From: Gorsachius magnificus
Lineage: Eukaryota > Chordata > Aves > Pelecaniformes > Ardeidae
Direction of reading: 5' to 3'
Length of the DNA stretch: 64,000 nt
Assembly: GCA_034008185.1 (NCBI GenBank)
Contig: CM067095.1
Coordinates: 5,936,610-6,000,609, forward strand
This document shows, in pieces, positions 39,121 to 51,188 of the stretch. A program made the translations under genes and the position numbers. How positions within the stretch are numbered: position 1 is the stretch's first letter; each line of letters opens with the position of its first letter. Below the pieces are notes generated by a model. It did no database searches, was not told where the DNA came from, and saw only the letters and a list, made by a program, of their open reading frames with translations.

Positions 39121-42100
39121 TCATTTTCTGAATTGGTTTGAGATCCGTGGGTGGAAAGGCAGCATAGTTATGGTGATTAGCTATCCTTTTAGTGAGTCTA
39201 TTTTAGACAGTGCTGAATCAAAGCCACCCAGCTCTTTCATTCAGAAATTGCTGAGAATTTAATTTTTACATGGAGGTGTCGAGTTTTACACCTATCTAGT
39301 CATCTGAACTCAAGTTACCTACAGTCTCAAGTAGAAGACAAGAAGAACAGTGCATAGCTTCAGACGAGACACACCATGAAGTTTCCAGCAATGTTCCTGA
39401 TGTACTTTGGGAGAGTTAATCATATCCCTGCAGCACCACTTGCTATCAAACCTCTGTTTGCCAGGCATTAGCGAGGGGCCTACAGCCACCACGGCAGTGG
39501 CGAGTGGGGGAGAGCAGCAGCGCGCACACGGCTTTCCTGGTGACCATCCAACCGCCGGCGTACCCAGAGCTGTGCGGGTTGCTTTGTAATGCAGATTACT
39601 CTAGCTGGAGGTTGAAAGTATATCAAAAGCAATGTGCAAGCTTATTTAATAATGCAAGTGGAGGGTAAATCCCAGGAGCTGTTAAAAATACCAGAACAGA
39701 AGCAGCTTTTCTGTTGACCGTTTTCCTTTGGGACCATTGTCAGTCCCAGATTATTATTTTTTTTTTTTCCCCCTTAGACTTGTGGATTGGATTTCAAGTG
39801 GAGAGCAGCTCTATTTTAAAGATAGCGCAGTGTCCAGCCAGAGGACGGTGGGCATACAAAAACCATCTGCAGCCCGGGCTCCCGGTGGTAACCCGGTGCT
39901 GCAAAGGCAGGCTGGCTGTTAAGTTTGCAACCAGGCAGGGGGTGAAAAAAGGTCAAGAAGAATCTCTGTGTTCCCAGTGTCTGTCAGTAAGTAATCATGG
40001 AGATAAAAATCATACCACTCCCTCAGCTCAACAAAAAATTTCTTTCTCTATCTATATATCCATATAACATTACAATACAAGCCTCAGGGCATTTCTTGTC
40101 CTTATCTAAACAAAAGTCTTCTCTGAAAACCTTAGTCATGCAAGTTATGGCATGAAATCACCCTTTCAGCAGAAAAATAGTAATTTTGCATCTGGAGTCA
40201 AAGGAGGACTGGCTGGGTGTACAAAGCTATCATGTTTCTCAGATCCAATCACCCTTGGTAATTTGGGAGCAACTCAGAGATCAGTCTATAAGGGTTTTTT
40301 TTTCAGTGCAGGTATAAATCCCACAGAAGCTGTGTCTGGATTTTTCTTTGGGTCCTGCTGGCATGCAATTTCTGTGTAGTGTTAATCTGCTTTCTCTGTG
40401 GAAGGTGTAAGAAAAATGTCAGACAAAAGGCACTAAATGGGAATAGCCTGCAAATAAATGTAAGTCTGCAACACTGCATCACTGTACTGGGATGAAGGTG
40501 AGGAGGGAAAAAGGGGCATTTTGGGAAAAGCAGGGAGTTTGCATAGGGCAACGTGCTGTTGGTGTGGGTTTTGTTAAAGCACTTCCAATTGTCATGGTGA
40601 GTAAATTAAGAAATGAAAAAACTATGTTGCATGTGTTTATCAATTGTCACAATTTTTTTTTCCAGATTTGGTGCAGAGGAACAGATGTATCTTCCTTCTG
40701 CGTCGTGTTCGGTGATTCTTCTGCGCCTTGATCCCAATTGTCTGTGGGCCAACACACAGAATATTTTTGCAAACCGAGAGGAGGAGGAGGGAGCTGTGTG
40801 CACTATCTGGGCAGTGGCTGCACAGTACTAGGTGGGCTGTGGAGGATGCAGGTAGGTAAGCAGATACAGCTATCTCCTGGGAAACAAATCTCTGCGCGAG
40901 AATCCTTTTCCAGGAAGAGAAACTGCTGTGGGTACCTCGGATTGTGTAGCCTTAACTTGCACAGTTCACACTGGAAAGGATGTTAAAACAGTTCTTAAAA
41001 ATAATTACATATAATGATCCTTTTCTCTGTCTTCGTGCTTTAAAAATCATTTATTTGTCCTTATTAGTTCAGGCACAGCGCAGAACTGAGCTGAGTTTTC
41101 CTTTAAATAATCCTGCTCTCAGCTGGTTGCGTTGTTTGCCCCAGTCTGAGAGCAGCAGTGGAGAGGTTTGGTTTCCCCTTCCTGATAGAATTTAAATATG
41201 AAGCCCCTCTGTGCTGCCTTGAGCAGCCTTCTCCCCATGCAGGGTGGTGGGATGCCAGGCTCTGTCCCAGGGGTGGCCGTTCTCCAGGGCAGCCCGCTGC
41301 GGGAGGGGGGCTGTGCCCCAGGGCTTGCTTCTGGGGGAGAAGGAGACGAAGGAAACCCTTCTGGCTGGCTGGAAAAGAGAAGGAAAGCAGTGGGTGACCT
41401 AAGGGGTGGCTGTTGTTGTCTGTAATGGCTTTCTTACTTCTTTCTTTTCCTGATACTTTTGCAGTGTGTGTTACTCCATGGAAGAGATCCTCTGTATTGG
41501 CTCCCTCCCTGCTCCAGACAGACGGTAACTGGTAAGCCCTGATTTCTTCCCTTAATTATAGTGTCTCCGTGCTATGTGTCTTCACGAAGATTTTTAAAAT
41601 ACTGCTGATTATTAACTGCACTCTCTGCTTGCAGTGTTATTTCTTGACTTTTTTTTCTTGCTTTTTTCCTTCCTGGAGAGGTGAAAAGCAAGCTTTTATA
41701 GTTTTTCTCCTCTTCAAATTTTAAACATTATCATGTTGTTTCTGCTTTAAATGTTTACATTCTCTCTCACTGGAGACCTGGTCCCCCACCCCCTCCTACA
41801 GTCCCCAAATGCATGGGGGTTTGGAAAGTGCTGTTCATACTTTGCTGTTTACGATGCTGGGCAGTGATGCATTCAGATTATCACAGCACGGGTAAAATAA
41901 TACCCACTTCTTCACTTACATCCTATTACGGCACTTCGGAGAGCCCTGTCACTTAGATTACTCAGGGGAAAGTCAATGACGTACGGTCTTTTGATTTAAA
42001 ATACAAACTGTTGTGTAGAGATTTAAAAGATACCCTAATTTATTTTGAAATGGCCTGTAATGTGCTGGTACTTTTTTGATTGCTTTATTAGACTGTGATT

Positions 42101-42441
42101 TTTTCCATCTAGCTTCTATTCCCCAAACCTACCAAATGATCATGATTTACTTTGGACATCTGTTAAATTCTGGGCTGTCTGGGGAACAAAGCAAGGGAGC
42201 TGCAGTCCTGATGGGAATATTGCAGGAGAGCAGTGGAACCGACTGTGATCTCCCAACAACAGGGTAATTTGAGCCACACAGCCTTACTGCAGTTCCTCTA
42301 GCTTGCACGTTCTTGGCACAAAAATGTGTGCATCTCTGAATTATGGTATGATTAACTGCTGCTGTTAAATATATTTATCTTGTTTAAGACCACCTCAAGC
42401 CTTTCCCAGAAGAGCAAAGACTATAGGATCTATTGCTTTGC

Positions 42442-42460
42442 TTTTTTTTTTTTTTTTTTT
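42442..42460 (+). repeat. T19 homopolymer
   Basis: A T-run followed by AGCAAGAAC. It superficially resembles a polypyrimidine-AG splice acceptor, but no coding exon follows. Confidence 0.95.
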
Positions 42461-43514
42461 AGCAAGAACAAATCTGGAGCGTGAGCAGGAGCAGTGTCAG
42501 GATGCTGGGGCCCATTTGATTCCCCCACCCACAAATGCTGAGATATTTCTGTTTTCAGCTGTCACTATTAGTGTATTCTCAGTTCTCCTCCCCTCCACCC
42601 CCAGTTGCAACCAGTACTAAAAAGGTTTTTTTGATTGTTTCCTAGCAGTTGAAGCAAACCCTGCTGCATTTTAGCTTCCTCCTGCAGGACAGATTTACTC
42701 ACTGTGGTTACCCTGTGGTTGCCACATGTTAGTTACATTAAAGGCACTGCTCCCTAACCTAATGAAACAGAAATCCATGAGATGTATAAAAACATTCTAT
42801 TATTCTCATATTTTCAAGAACATTTCCTCTTCTCTCCTCTCCCTCCTGACTCGTTTAATGAATATGGGTTTAGTCTGTTGGAAGGGAGCTTTCAAACAGT
42901 GTGTGTCAGGCCAGGTTGTTAAAATATAGCCACCCTGTTTGGATTTCGGCAGCTGCGATAACCAGGAGTGCGGAGGTGATATTCCTGTTTGAAGAAGAAT
43001 GATAGGTATTTATCTATGAAGTATGAGTCAGTATCCAGGGTTCTTAATTATTTGATGGCACTGCAAAAAGCACACTGTGAGTCAATAAAAGTTTTACCTG
43101 AGTAAAGATGATTGAAATCCTTACAAAAAGGCGCTCGAAGGGTGATGATGTTTAATACCGTTAAATACACAGGCGGAGATACCAAGATCTCTGTCTATTT
43201 GTATCCGAAGAACAAACTATAACCTGAATAAAGGTTTAGAAAAAAGTATTCCAGGCAATTTCTCAGTGTATTAAAGCATCAATCCTCACAGAGCAGCTAA
43301 GAAGTGGCAGATGTTTAGACACTCGCTTCAGCTACAAAACAAGCAGCGCCGTATCTCGGACCTGAAATGGTCTATGTTCTGCTTTTGCATTTATAAGTTT
43401 TGTTATTGTCATAATAGGAAGTTTAAGAGCACAGAAGGCAGGAAGGAATTTTGGGGTTTTGCTTGTTTTACAAGAGGATGGAGCACTTGTGTAGGAGTGC
43501 TCGAGTGACTGCAA

Positions 43515-43600
43515 GAGCTGGGAACCAGAGCTGGGAGCGCTGACTCCCTCCGACTGCTCTAACTCCCCATGGAGTCAGACCATTTTGTATCTGGACTTCA
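43515..43600. mobile_element. Possible old tRNA-derived SINE fragment
   Basis: The stretch reads like the reptile/bird-type GAACC.AGGAG..CTGACTCCC..CTGCTCTAAC..AGACCATT motif found in decayed SINEs. Support is by remembered pattern only. Confidence 0.3.
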
Positions 43601-44850
43601 GAATAAGGTTTAGTCAGAGATGACAGCACCAGAACTCCTTCGTGAGTCATCTACTTAATCCTGCTCCAGACAGAGGGCTCTTCCTTTCACTTTATTAGTC
43701 TGTTAGCTCCATTGTCTTGCTCTTAGATGTGTTGGAGGTTGTTGGGTTTTTTTCCAATCTAAATGAGGTTCTTTTTTCTGTGCTTTCAATTCTTTTGGCA
43801 GGGGCGTTTTCAGCCATTGCAAGGATTTTCTCCCTCTGCAGGTTAGCCCTGGCTTGTGCTGTACTCAAGCAGATTACTCCCAGTTCTAAAGGGAAAACTG
43901 TCTAGGAGGTGTCCCATGAAGAAGCTGATCTAATCCATTTGAGCTGGTAAAAGACTTCTGTGAGCTTTGAAACGTGCTGGACTCTGCCTTACAAGTAATA
44001 CATATTACTTTTATAGCAAGGCAATGATAATTTAAAGTGAGGACGATATCTGGAGGCCTTCCAGTCTGTGACCCAGGAGAAGCTCTCCTAGTAGCGGCTA
44101 GAAATGTCTATAATGAAATCCCAAACCCTGTGAGATATTCCAGGCTTTGCTGCCAACCTGAAACCTGAGTTAGGGTTATGGAGGTCTATGAAAATTTCAA
44201 GAGAACTATGGCCAGCTTTTGGTTTCAGCTGAGTTTCGTGGTGGTGCCATAGGTTCATTTAAATGCTGAATATGTGGAAATGAGCTCCTCTCCTTCCATG
44301 TGAATGTTAATTTAGTACACTTTGTTTAGCTGCGATGGCAGCACAGTTTTTGGAAGTGTTCTGTGTGCATTAGTCATCAATATCCGAGCGATGTTTCTAT
44401 TGTGCTCATTTGCCAATGGTCCTAAAAAGCATCAGCAATTCATCTGTTCCAGCTGGGACAAGAAAGACTGACAAACTGCAGCGCCGCATTGAAAAGCGAC
44501 TAAAAATGGAATCATAGGGCATGTTTATTGTATTTTCATGACTGCAGCAGTTAGGGACTGCTTTTCTAGCATACTGCAGCATTTGGGATTACCGCTGTGG
44601 GCTGTCCCGTTTCATCCCACGGGATGACTCAGTCGGCAGCCTACTCTTCTGAAGCCCATGTGGAGGATCAGCCTCTGATAGTCGTGTTGATGAGGGGGAG
44701 GGAGCTGTATTTGCATCCGGCTACCTGGCATGGTGCTACTTTGACAACCTGGTGCTGGGACGACAATCCTCAGTAAAGGTGAGGAGGGAGCATGTGTGGC
44801 ACTGAGCACTTACAGGGTCAGACTAAGAGGATCATGTCAGGAAGAAGGAT

Positions 44851-44985
44851 GAGCTCACAGTTAAGGTCCTGAGCTAGAACCTCACGAACGTGGGTTTGAC
44901 TTCTGCTATGAGATCCTTGCCTGACCTTGTGCTCAAGGTGATGCCAGAGGCTTTGTTTCTATCTGCAGGGTGGAAATCTTATTTC
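44851..44985 (+). mobile_element. MIR-like SINE remnant
   Basis: Ordered diverged matches to MIR are visible: CACAGTTAAGGTCCTGAGCT, AACGTGGGTTTGACTTCTGC, a CTGACCTTG block, and GAGGCTTTGTTTCTATCTGC followed by a GGTGGAAAT block. These correspond to the tRNA-derived head, core and TTTCC..ATCTGTAAAATGG region of the family. It is a very old copy. Confidence 0.6.
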
Positions 44986-46187
44986 TCCATCTGCCTGTCC
45001 TTAGTTTCTCTACATAAACAATGGATGAGGAGGGGTCTTCAATCAATGAGATGAGAGGGGTCTCACAAAGCTAACTTCAGCTGAATAAGTCTAGTTTTGG
45101 TCGAGTCCATATGTAATAGGCTCTTCTGGAGGTTGAATCGGAGCTGCTAAATGGCAATTCCTGCTCTGAATTGCCTTGGTTAAAGCTAGTAATTGCAAAT
45201 CCCCCTTTTTCTATCAGACTTACACAGCATGCCCTGTCCACCGGGGTTTTGAATGCTATTGCATTTTTGCCATCTGTTTTCAAGACAGTCACCTTGGAGA
45301 GAGAGACCTCTCTCTCCACTGCAGCCTGTGCCCTGCCGGGTGCTCCTGTGCTGGCGCCTGTGCTGCTGATGCTCCTGAGCACCTGCTTGCAGATGTGTTG
45401 ATTTATCTGTAATTTGTCAGGAGGAGAACAAGGAATAAGAAAATTCTGCAGCGCAATGATGCCCTGCTGCATCTTCTCCTGGGTAGAATTGCCCTAACTG
45501 GCTCCTCCATCATATGTTTATGAGGAGGGGGACTGAGACTGGGAGGTTTTTAAGGTCAGCACCATCTATTCAGAGCAAGAATAGAAAGTCTGACCTTTTT
45601 CAAATGGTAAGCTTTGTCAGTGCTCCCATCGGGATTTTTCCCCAGGTGACTGCTTAAATGTCACTTGTGGTAAACCAGGGGACTGGAAGCACTACGCGCT
45701 TCCCTTTCTCCTTCACGAGGCAGCACCGAGAGCTTCTAATGAGGCTATATGTTTTCCTTAAGTTGTAAACATCAGAGAAGTGAATAGAAATGTATTTTTC
45801 ATATTGTGTCTGTTTTGTAAAAGCCGTAGTTCTCAAAGATGTCTGTTTCTTTAGCAATGAAAAAAAAATCCTGTATAGCTACAATTAACACTGCAGCAAT
45901 AACTCAGTGGCATACGTTCCTTGTGTTTATTGATTAGCGAAGCAGCCCCCTGGGGTTTACATTGCTTCCAACACATTTGGTTCCAGCTGAATACCTGCAG
46001 TGTGCATTGATCTAAGCGTGTGATTTCTCCTAAATATCAGCCATCCTGTCCTATTGCATCACAGCTGTACATGTGCTATCATAGCTGTGCAAAACCAAGT
46101 GGCTGAAAATGAGAAATCACCATGTGAAAAATGAAAGGGCACCTGTTCCAGTCTCTGTTGACATCCATGAGCCCTCTCTGTCACATT

Positions 46188-46265
46188 GAGGTTACACCTG
46201 CATAATTCACTTGGCTTCAATAGAGCGAATTCTGATTTATATTTGCATGTGTGTGAAGAAACCCA
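46188..46265. repeat. Old interspersed-repeat fragment (TTACACC..TTCAATAGAG type)
   Basis: GTTACACCTGCATAATTCAC, then TTGGCTTCAATAGAGCGAAT, then TTCTGATTTAT follow the order of a sauropsid repeat with TTACACCAGTGTAA and TTGA(A/C)TTCAATGGAG words. The match is diverged. Confidence 0.4.
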
Positions 46266-47224
46266 AGTCCCTCAGGGGCTACGACAGCTCAGTGCTTCAA
46301 AGAATCAGGTCCCTGCTGCAGAAAAGGACCAGATACCAAAGTTCAAAGTGAATGGATGCTTATTTCTTTACAGCTTTTGTTTTCTTTGTGAGCTTGAACA
46401 TTGCACAGGCATTTCCAGTATAGGTGTGGCTGCAGTAATTACTGCTTATTCTTTTGAAGGAACCTGCACTTACAAAACAGAGCAGGATTTAAAAGCAGAC
46501 GAACATACTGTCTAAAAGGACCAAAGTGACCAGCTGGAGTTCAAAGGTTAGGAACAGCAGGATGAGTTGCTTGGCAAGACAAGGGCTTCAGCATGTGCTG
46601 TGCTTGGTGGGCTGCTGCAAGGTGTGGGTGCCTGCTCAAAGCACCCTTCCATTGCTTAGCGCACTGGCTGAGAAGTGCTTTACACTGGTGCTGAGGGATG
46701 GTGCAGGTGGTGAGGACAGGGACAAAGTGGGGATGGATATGAAGGAGAAGGAAGGCTACGGGGCGAGCGGTGCTAGTGCTGTAGGAGTAATGAGCTGGAT
46801 TTGTATCAGTTCATCAGCCTCTAATCTATTTTAAAGCTGATACTAAAGTATGAAATAGCATGTGGCAAGGTGGATGGAGAGATGCAGACAAGCTTTCAAA
46901 CCAGCATTGAGGTGTGGGCTAATTCTGCACTTCTCCTCATAGTTGCATAGCAGAAAAAGCACAGGCTGCAGGTGGAATTGCGAGACGGCTGATAAGCAAA
47001 CCAGGGAGCATTGATATACCAGCAATGGGGATTTCTTCTTTTAGCTGCACGTTTTGTTGGTCCTAACCAAGCATAAATATTCCCCACAAACAGTGCTGCC
47101 TTTGCTTTCATCTGCCATGGCCTCACCCAAAACTTGCTAGGAAGGGTCATGTTGTGAGGACCTTGGCTGTGCTGCTCCAGGCATGAAGGTCCTGCAAACT
47201 GCAGAGCTGCTCCATCAGGGCTCT

Positions 47225-47298
47225 GGGACCTGCTATAGCCCAACAGGGATGAGCTGTTGACCCCTCAAGCTCTCTCCCAACTCTACTTTTCTATAACT
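47225..47298 (+). mobile_element. Short CR1 LINE 3' remnant
   Basis: GTTGACCCCTCAAGCTCTCTCCCAACTCTACTTTTCTAT-like sequence resembles the CR1 end (GATGACC..TCAAGGTCCCTTCCAACTCTAC..TTCTATG). Only the last 70-odd bases are recognisable. Confidence 0.65.
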
Positions 47299-50289
47299 TA
47301 AGAAAAGTTGTCCCTCTCCCATTGCTTTGGGGTACATGGTCTCACTGTGCATGTTTTCTGCAAAGAGCTGGAGAAATGTCTTTTTTCTAAAATGCAGATT
47401 TTCTTTATCTTGTGCTAATTTTTAATGAATACTGCAGCAGCAATAGTGAAGAAGGCTGTGGCAGGACTGCAGATGAGGGTCTGAGGATGTCACTCTTGTT
47501 AAAAGACAGGGCTGAGACTTTGGTGGCAGGCAGCTTGGATGCAGAAAGCGAGGAGGGTTTCACCCTGAGCTGGCTCAGCCCTGCTCACCCAGAGCAATCA
47601 CAGCTGTTGCTTTGGATTGTGGAATAAGAAGCAGTCTCCAAGGTTCATTAGGCCCTCGCCTATTAAGGGCTTTAAAAACTAGGGTCAGGACCTTGAAACA
47701 GATCTGCAGGCTGGGAGCGAGCGGAGTATGTGTGCTATCTGTGCAGCGAGGGGAGTGGTTTTGGTTCAGCTCCAAGTGGATCAGTGCCTGTGGTACAAAA
47801 CCACCTGGAATTAATTGAAAACACTGGTGGCCACTTTCAGCAGAGAGGCAGAAGCAGGCCAAGAGACTGGGAATGCGCTGCCCTTATCCTCCAGTTCCAC
47901 TGGTGGAGGCACGTGTGGGAGGCTTGTGCTGACACTTCCCACACTATATGTGCTTTGTGAACTTTCATTTCCAGGGCTGTCAAGACAAAGTATTTCATTG
48001 CAATTACAGACATATTTTATTGTCCTGTAACAGAGTTGCACGCATTTATTGTCACTCCAACCACACTGTCCCAATAAAAAGGCGCTGCTTAGAATGACGA
48101 CAGCTTCTTACATTCAAATGCTGCTTTTCTGCTCTTACATATCTCCCTCTTTCCATAGGCCATGTGCATGGCAGAGTAATTGTGTGGGATACAGAACTCT
48201 ACTCTTCAAACCCATGGAGATGAAGCCCCCCAGAAAACTGTCTCCGTTTTGGCTGGGATTTCAAGGGGAATTCCAAATGTCATTAGAAAGGTTTATTGGT
48301 TTGTGTCTGATGGTGTCTTTTGTTTCCTTTCTATTCTTTGGCTTATGAACATGAAAGAATATCTAGTGGAAAGAATACTTGCTTACAGCTGATGACTTTT
48401 GGTGGTTCCTTAAGGAAGGTTCCATGCTCTTTGCTCATGAGGCCATTGGTATTTTAGCATATGGAACAAAACTAAGATGCTCTGGGTATTTATAAATGTA
48501 ATCAAGGACAATTATCCAGATGTCCTGTACTTCACTTGAGAAGTACAACTAATAAAATCAATACGTTCTAGCATTGATTTTTGTTGGCCTCAGAATCTTG
48601 GAGGAGATGAGGGACTCCAGGAGAGAGTCACGACTGAAAACCAGGTGGGACTATAGCTGCAAGCCTGAGGAGTGTAAGGTGGAGAAAGAACGCTTTAGTC
48701 AATGTGTAAGAGGAATTGATTGCAACTTGCATTAGAAAAGTAATATTAAGCATGAAGACCTGACCTGTGCTGAGATGCAACTCCTGTTGCATTGTGTGCC
48801 TTGATGAGAGAGTGTGATGTGGCAAAACAGGGTTTATCCTGCCAGTGGCAGAAGAAGGAAGCCTCTTGGATCCAGCTCTGTCCCCGGACTGTTGATGGGC
48901 ATGGGCAGTCTATTCTGCCCCAGACTTTTAGTTCTTTAGCCTACTCCGTCCTCCCAGCATCTCCTCTGGCTTTTTGTCAGGACACGTTGTTCCTGCAGGA
49001 GAACTTTGATTTACCTTTTCTCTGTGGAACTGGGCCTTTCCTCTCTGCCCTCCACCATTGGCAGTTCTTGCAGAGCACCCCTGGTATCACTGAACTTTCT
49101 GACCAGGACAGAGAGATCTCTCGCCCTCTGGTGCAGCCAATATTCCCAGTGCTGATGCTCCTGTTTCACTTAGTGCAGGTTTTTCCATGTGCAGTATGAT
49201 GATGTCTGGATGAAATCTGGGACTTCAGCTCATACATATACGGATATAGCTGCTGGACCAGTAATTCTTCTGTCTCTTTTTCAGCTTATAAGACACAGCT
49301 CTAAATTGAATCTCAGAAAAATGAGGTTCCAGCTCCAAGAAGTAGGGTAATGATTTGGAATTGGTTTTTCTCCTGTTTTGTGTTCTTCCACCCAGGTGTG
49401 GTGGTTTTCTCCTTGCTGCAGAGGAGATAGGGGCTATGTTCTTCAAGGGGAAATTCCAGTTTGGGGTAATGCAAATGAAAACACCATGTGTGTCCTTTTT
49501 CATTCAAATTACATACACAAAATTGGTGATACGAGACATGAGCAAAGGCAGAACAGAGCCTAGAGTCTTTAATCTTTAAAATCTATTTTACATGATTAAA
49601 AGGATCCTGCCTGGAGAAAAGCAAGACTGGCTATTTATATCTCCATTCTTCTCCCCCCTGTCCCCCCCCTTTTTTTTCCCAGAAAATACTGCACAGTCTT
49701 TCACATCTGAAAGACCACGGCTGGCTGCCATTAATTTTAATGCTAAATCCTCATCAGCATTTCAAAACATTATGAAAATGTTTAAGAAAGTGTCTTCTAG
49801 TAGCTTGAAAATATTGCAGGCAGCAACCTAAATAATACTGTAAGTGCCCTGGTAAGTACAAGAGCACACGCTGGAAAGGAAAAGAGAAAAATAAAAGGCT
49901 TCAGACCACCAAGCAAACGTCAGTTCTACAAAGCAGGCGTAAATGGATTGCAGGATTCCAAGGATGCTGAGAGTTTGAATTACAGACTGAGCTACACCTC
50001 ACTTACAGAAAATGTAGTTTTCTTTTTTAGAGAACACCTCAAATATTGAATGCTACTGTTTGCTGTGCAGGCCACTTCATGGACAAGTACCTAAATAACC
50101 TTACATGTAGGGTTATGTTTAGGCTGACAAATGGAATTAAATGAATGGAATATGGCCAGGGCCCCAATATTAGTGTTCTGTTACACTGCGTTGGTGAAGA
50201 TGATGGATGCCAATTAAGTTGAAATCAATGATCATAGGTTAAACAAATGGCGTTTCTGATCAAAGCACTCCTTAGGCAAAGCATTAAAC

Positions 50290-50375
50290 CTGTTCTAAAC
50301 TTAAATACATGCTTTTAAGGCCTGCTTAAAATTGAGCATGTGCTTAAGTAATTGCCTGCTTAGGGAAGGGCTGGA
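50290..50375. repeat. Old interspersed-repeat fragment (GCATGTGCTTAAGT type)
   Basis: Contains ACATGCTTTTAAGGC and GAGCATGTGCTTAAGTAATT followed by GCCTGCTTAGGGAAGGG. It resembles the same family as the fragment near 32.05 kb but is more decayed. Confidence 0.45.
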
Positions 50376-51174
50376 CCATGCATTTTTGGGTTTATTTTTA
50401 TAATTGGGAATATCCATGCTTACCTAGTTCTCTATGGATAGGTTTCATTGAGACAGTCGTGTGTATGCCGAATTTGACTGGGATTTCAGGACATGCTATT
50501 GCTTTCTCATGCTCATTTGTATTTATAGTGCTCCAGCAGGCTTGGGAATCTATATACAGATTTCAAAAGCTCATGCTATTTCTGCTTTCATTGACGATGC
50601 TTTCACTGAAGCTCTGCCCTGCAGTGGGTTTGGCAGCAGAGGGCTGACGAGTGGTCCTTCTCCCGTGGTAGTAAGAGGAAAGTTGCCAGTTGAGGATGAT
50701 TATCCATAGCATTAGTTTTGCAATAGGGATTTTTTTTTTTCTTTGGGGAATATTTTAAAATATTGCTAAGTCTTTCTGCTTCTGTAAGAATTAAAGTGAA
50801 CTTTTTACCCTTCTCTTTTTGAGATCTGCAAACCTATAGCTTAATTTTAATAATAATGGAAAAGAAAAAGAAGACATGTAATTTTTCGAGGGGGAAAATA
50901 AACCTCATTGTTTTCCCCAGTTCACTTGGGACGTGTGACAAGAACTCTCTCCAAGCAAATAGAGTCAAAATCTCAGCTTTGCTGGGAAATCCAAGGGTTT
51001 GAGGGAAAATGTAGAGTCAAAAATGAAGGCAGAAATGGGAAACTTTCACCAGCCCCTGTGCTGCTTTTTCTCTTTGATTAAACATCAGGCTTAAGTATCA
51101 TCAACAATGTGAATTCTGAAGAATACAAGAGAATGCACTTCAGGTTAGAAAGCTTGTCTTTTATTCAGGTATTT

Positions 51175-51188
51175 AAAAAAAAAAAAAA
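51175..51188 (+). repeat. A14 homopolymer
   Basis: Uninterrupted A-run. Confidence 0.9.

Larger units (their letters stand above)
30500..44800. other. Intergenic sequence, no gene seen
   Basis: This stretch holds homopolymers, an old interspersed-repeat fragment near 32030-32115, a faint SINE-like fragment near 43515-43600 and a possible conserved block at 44325-44570. The 206-codon plus-strand frame 30564-31184 is the longest here but has no recognisable domain or family resemblance. Confidence 0.6.

Noticed and set aside
42442..42480. T19-AG resembling a splice acceptor
   Set aside because: No branch-site and coding exon combination follows. Homopolymer T-runs are frequent in this window.
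48792..49199. 135-codon plus-strand frame
   Set aside because: No recognisable motif or exon boundary set. It ends in ordinary intergenic sequence.
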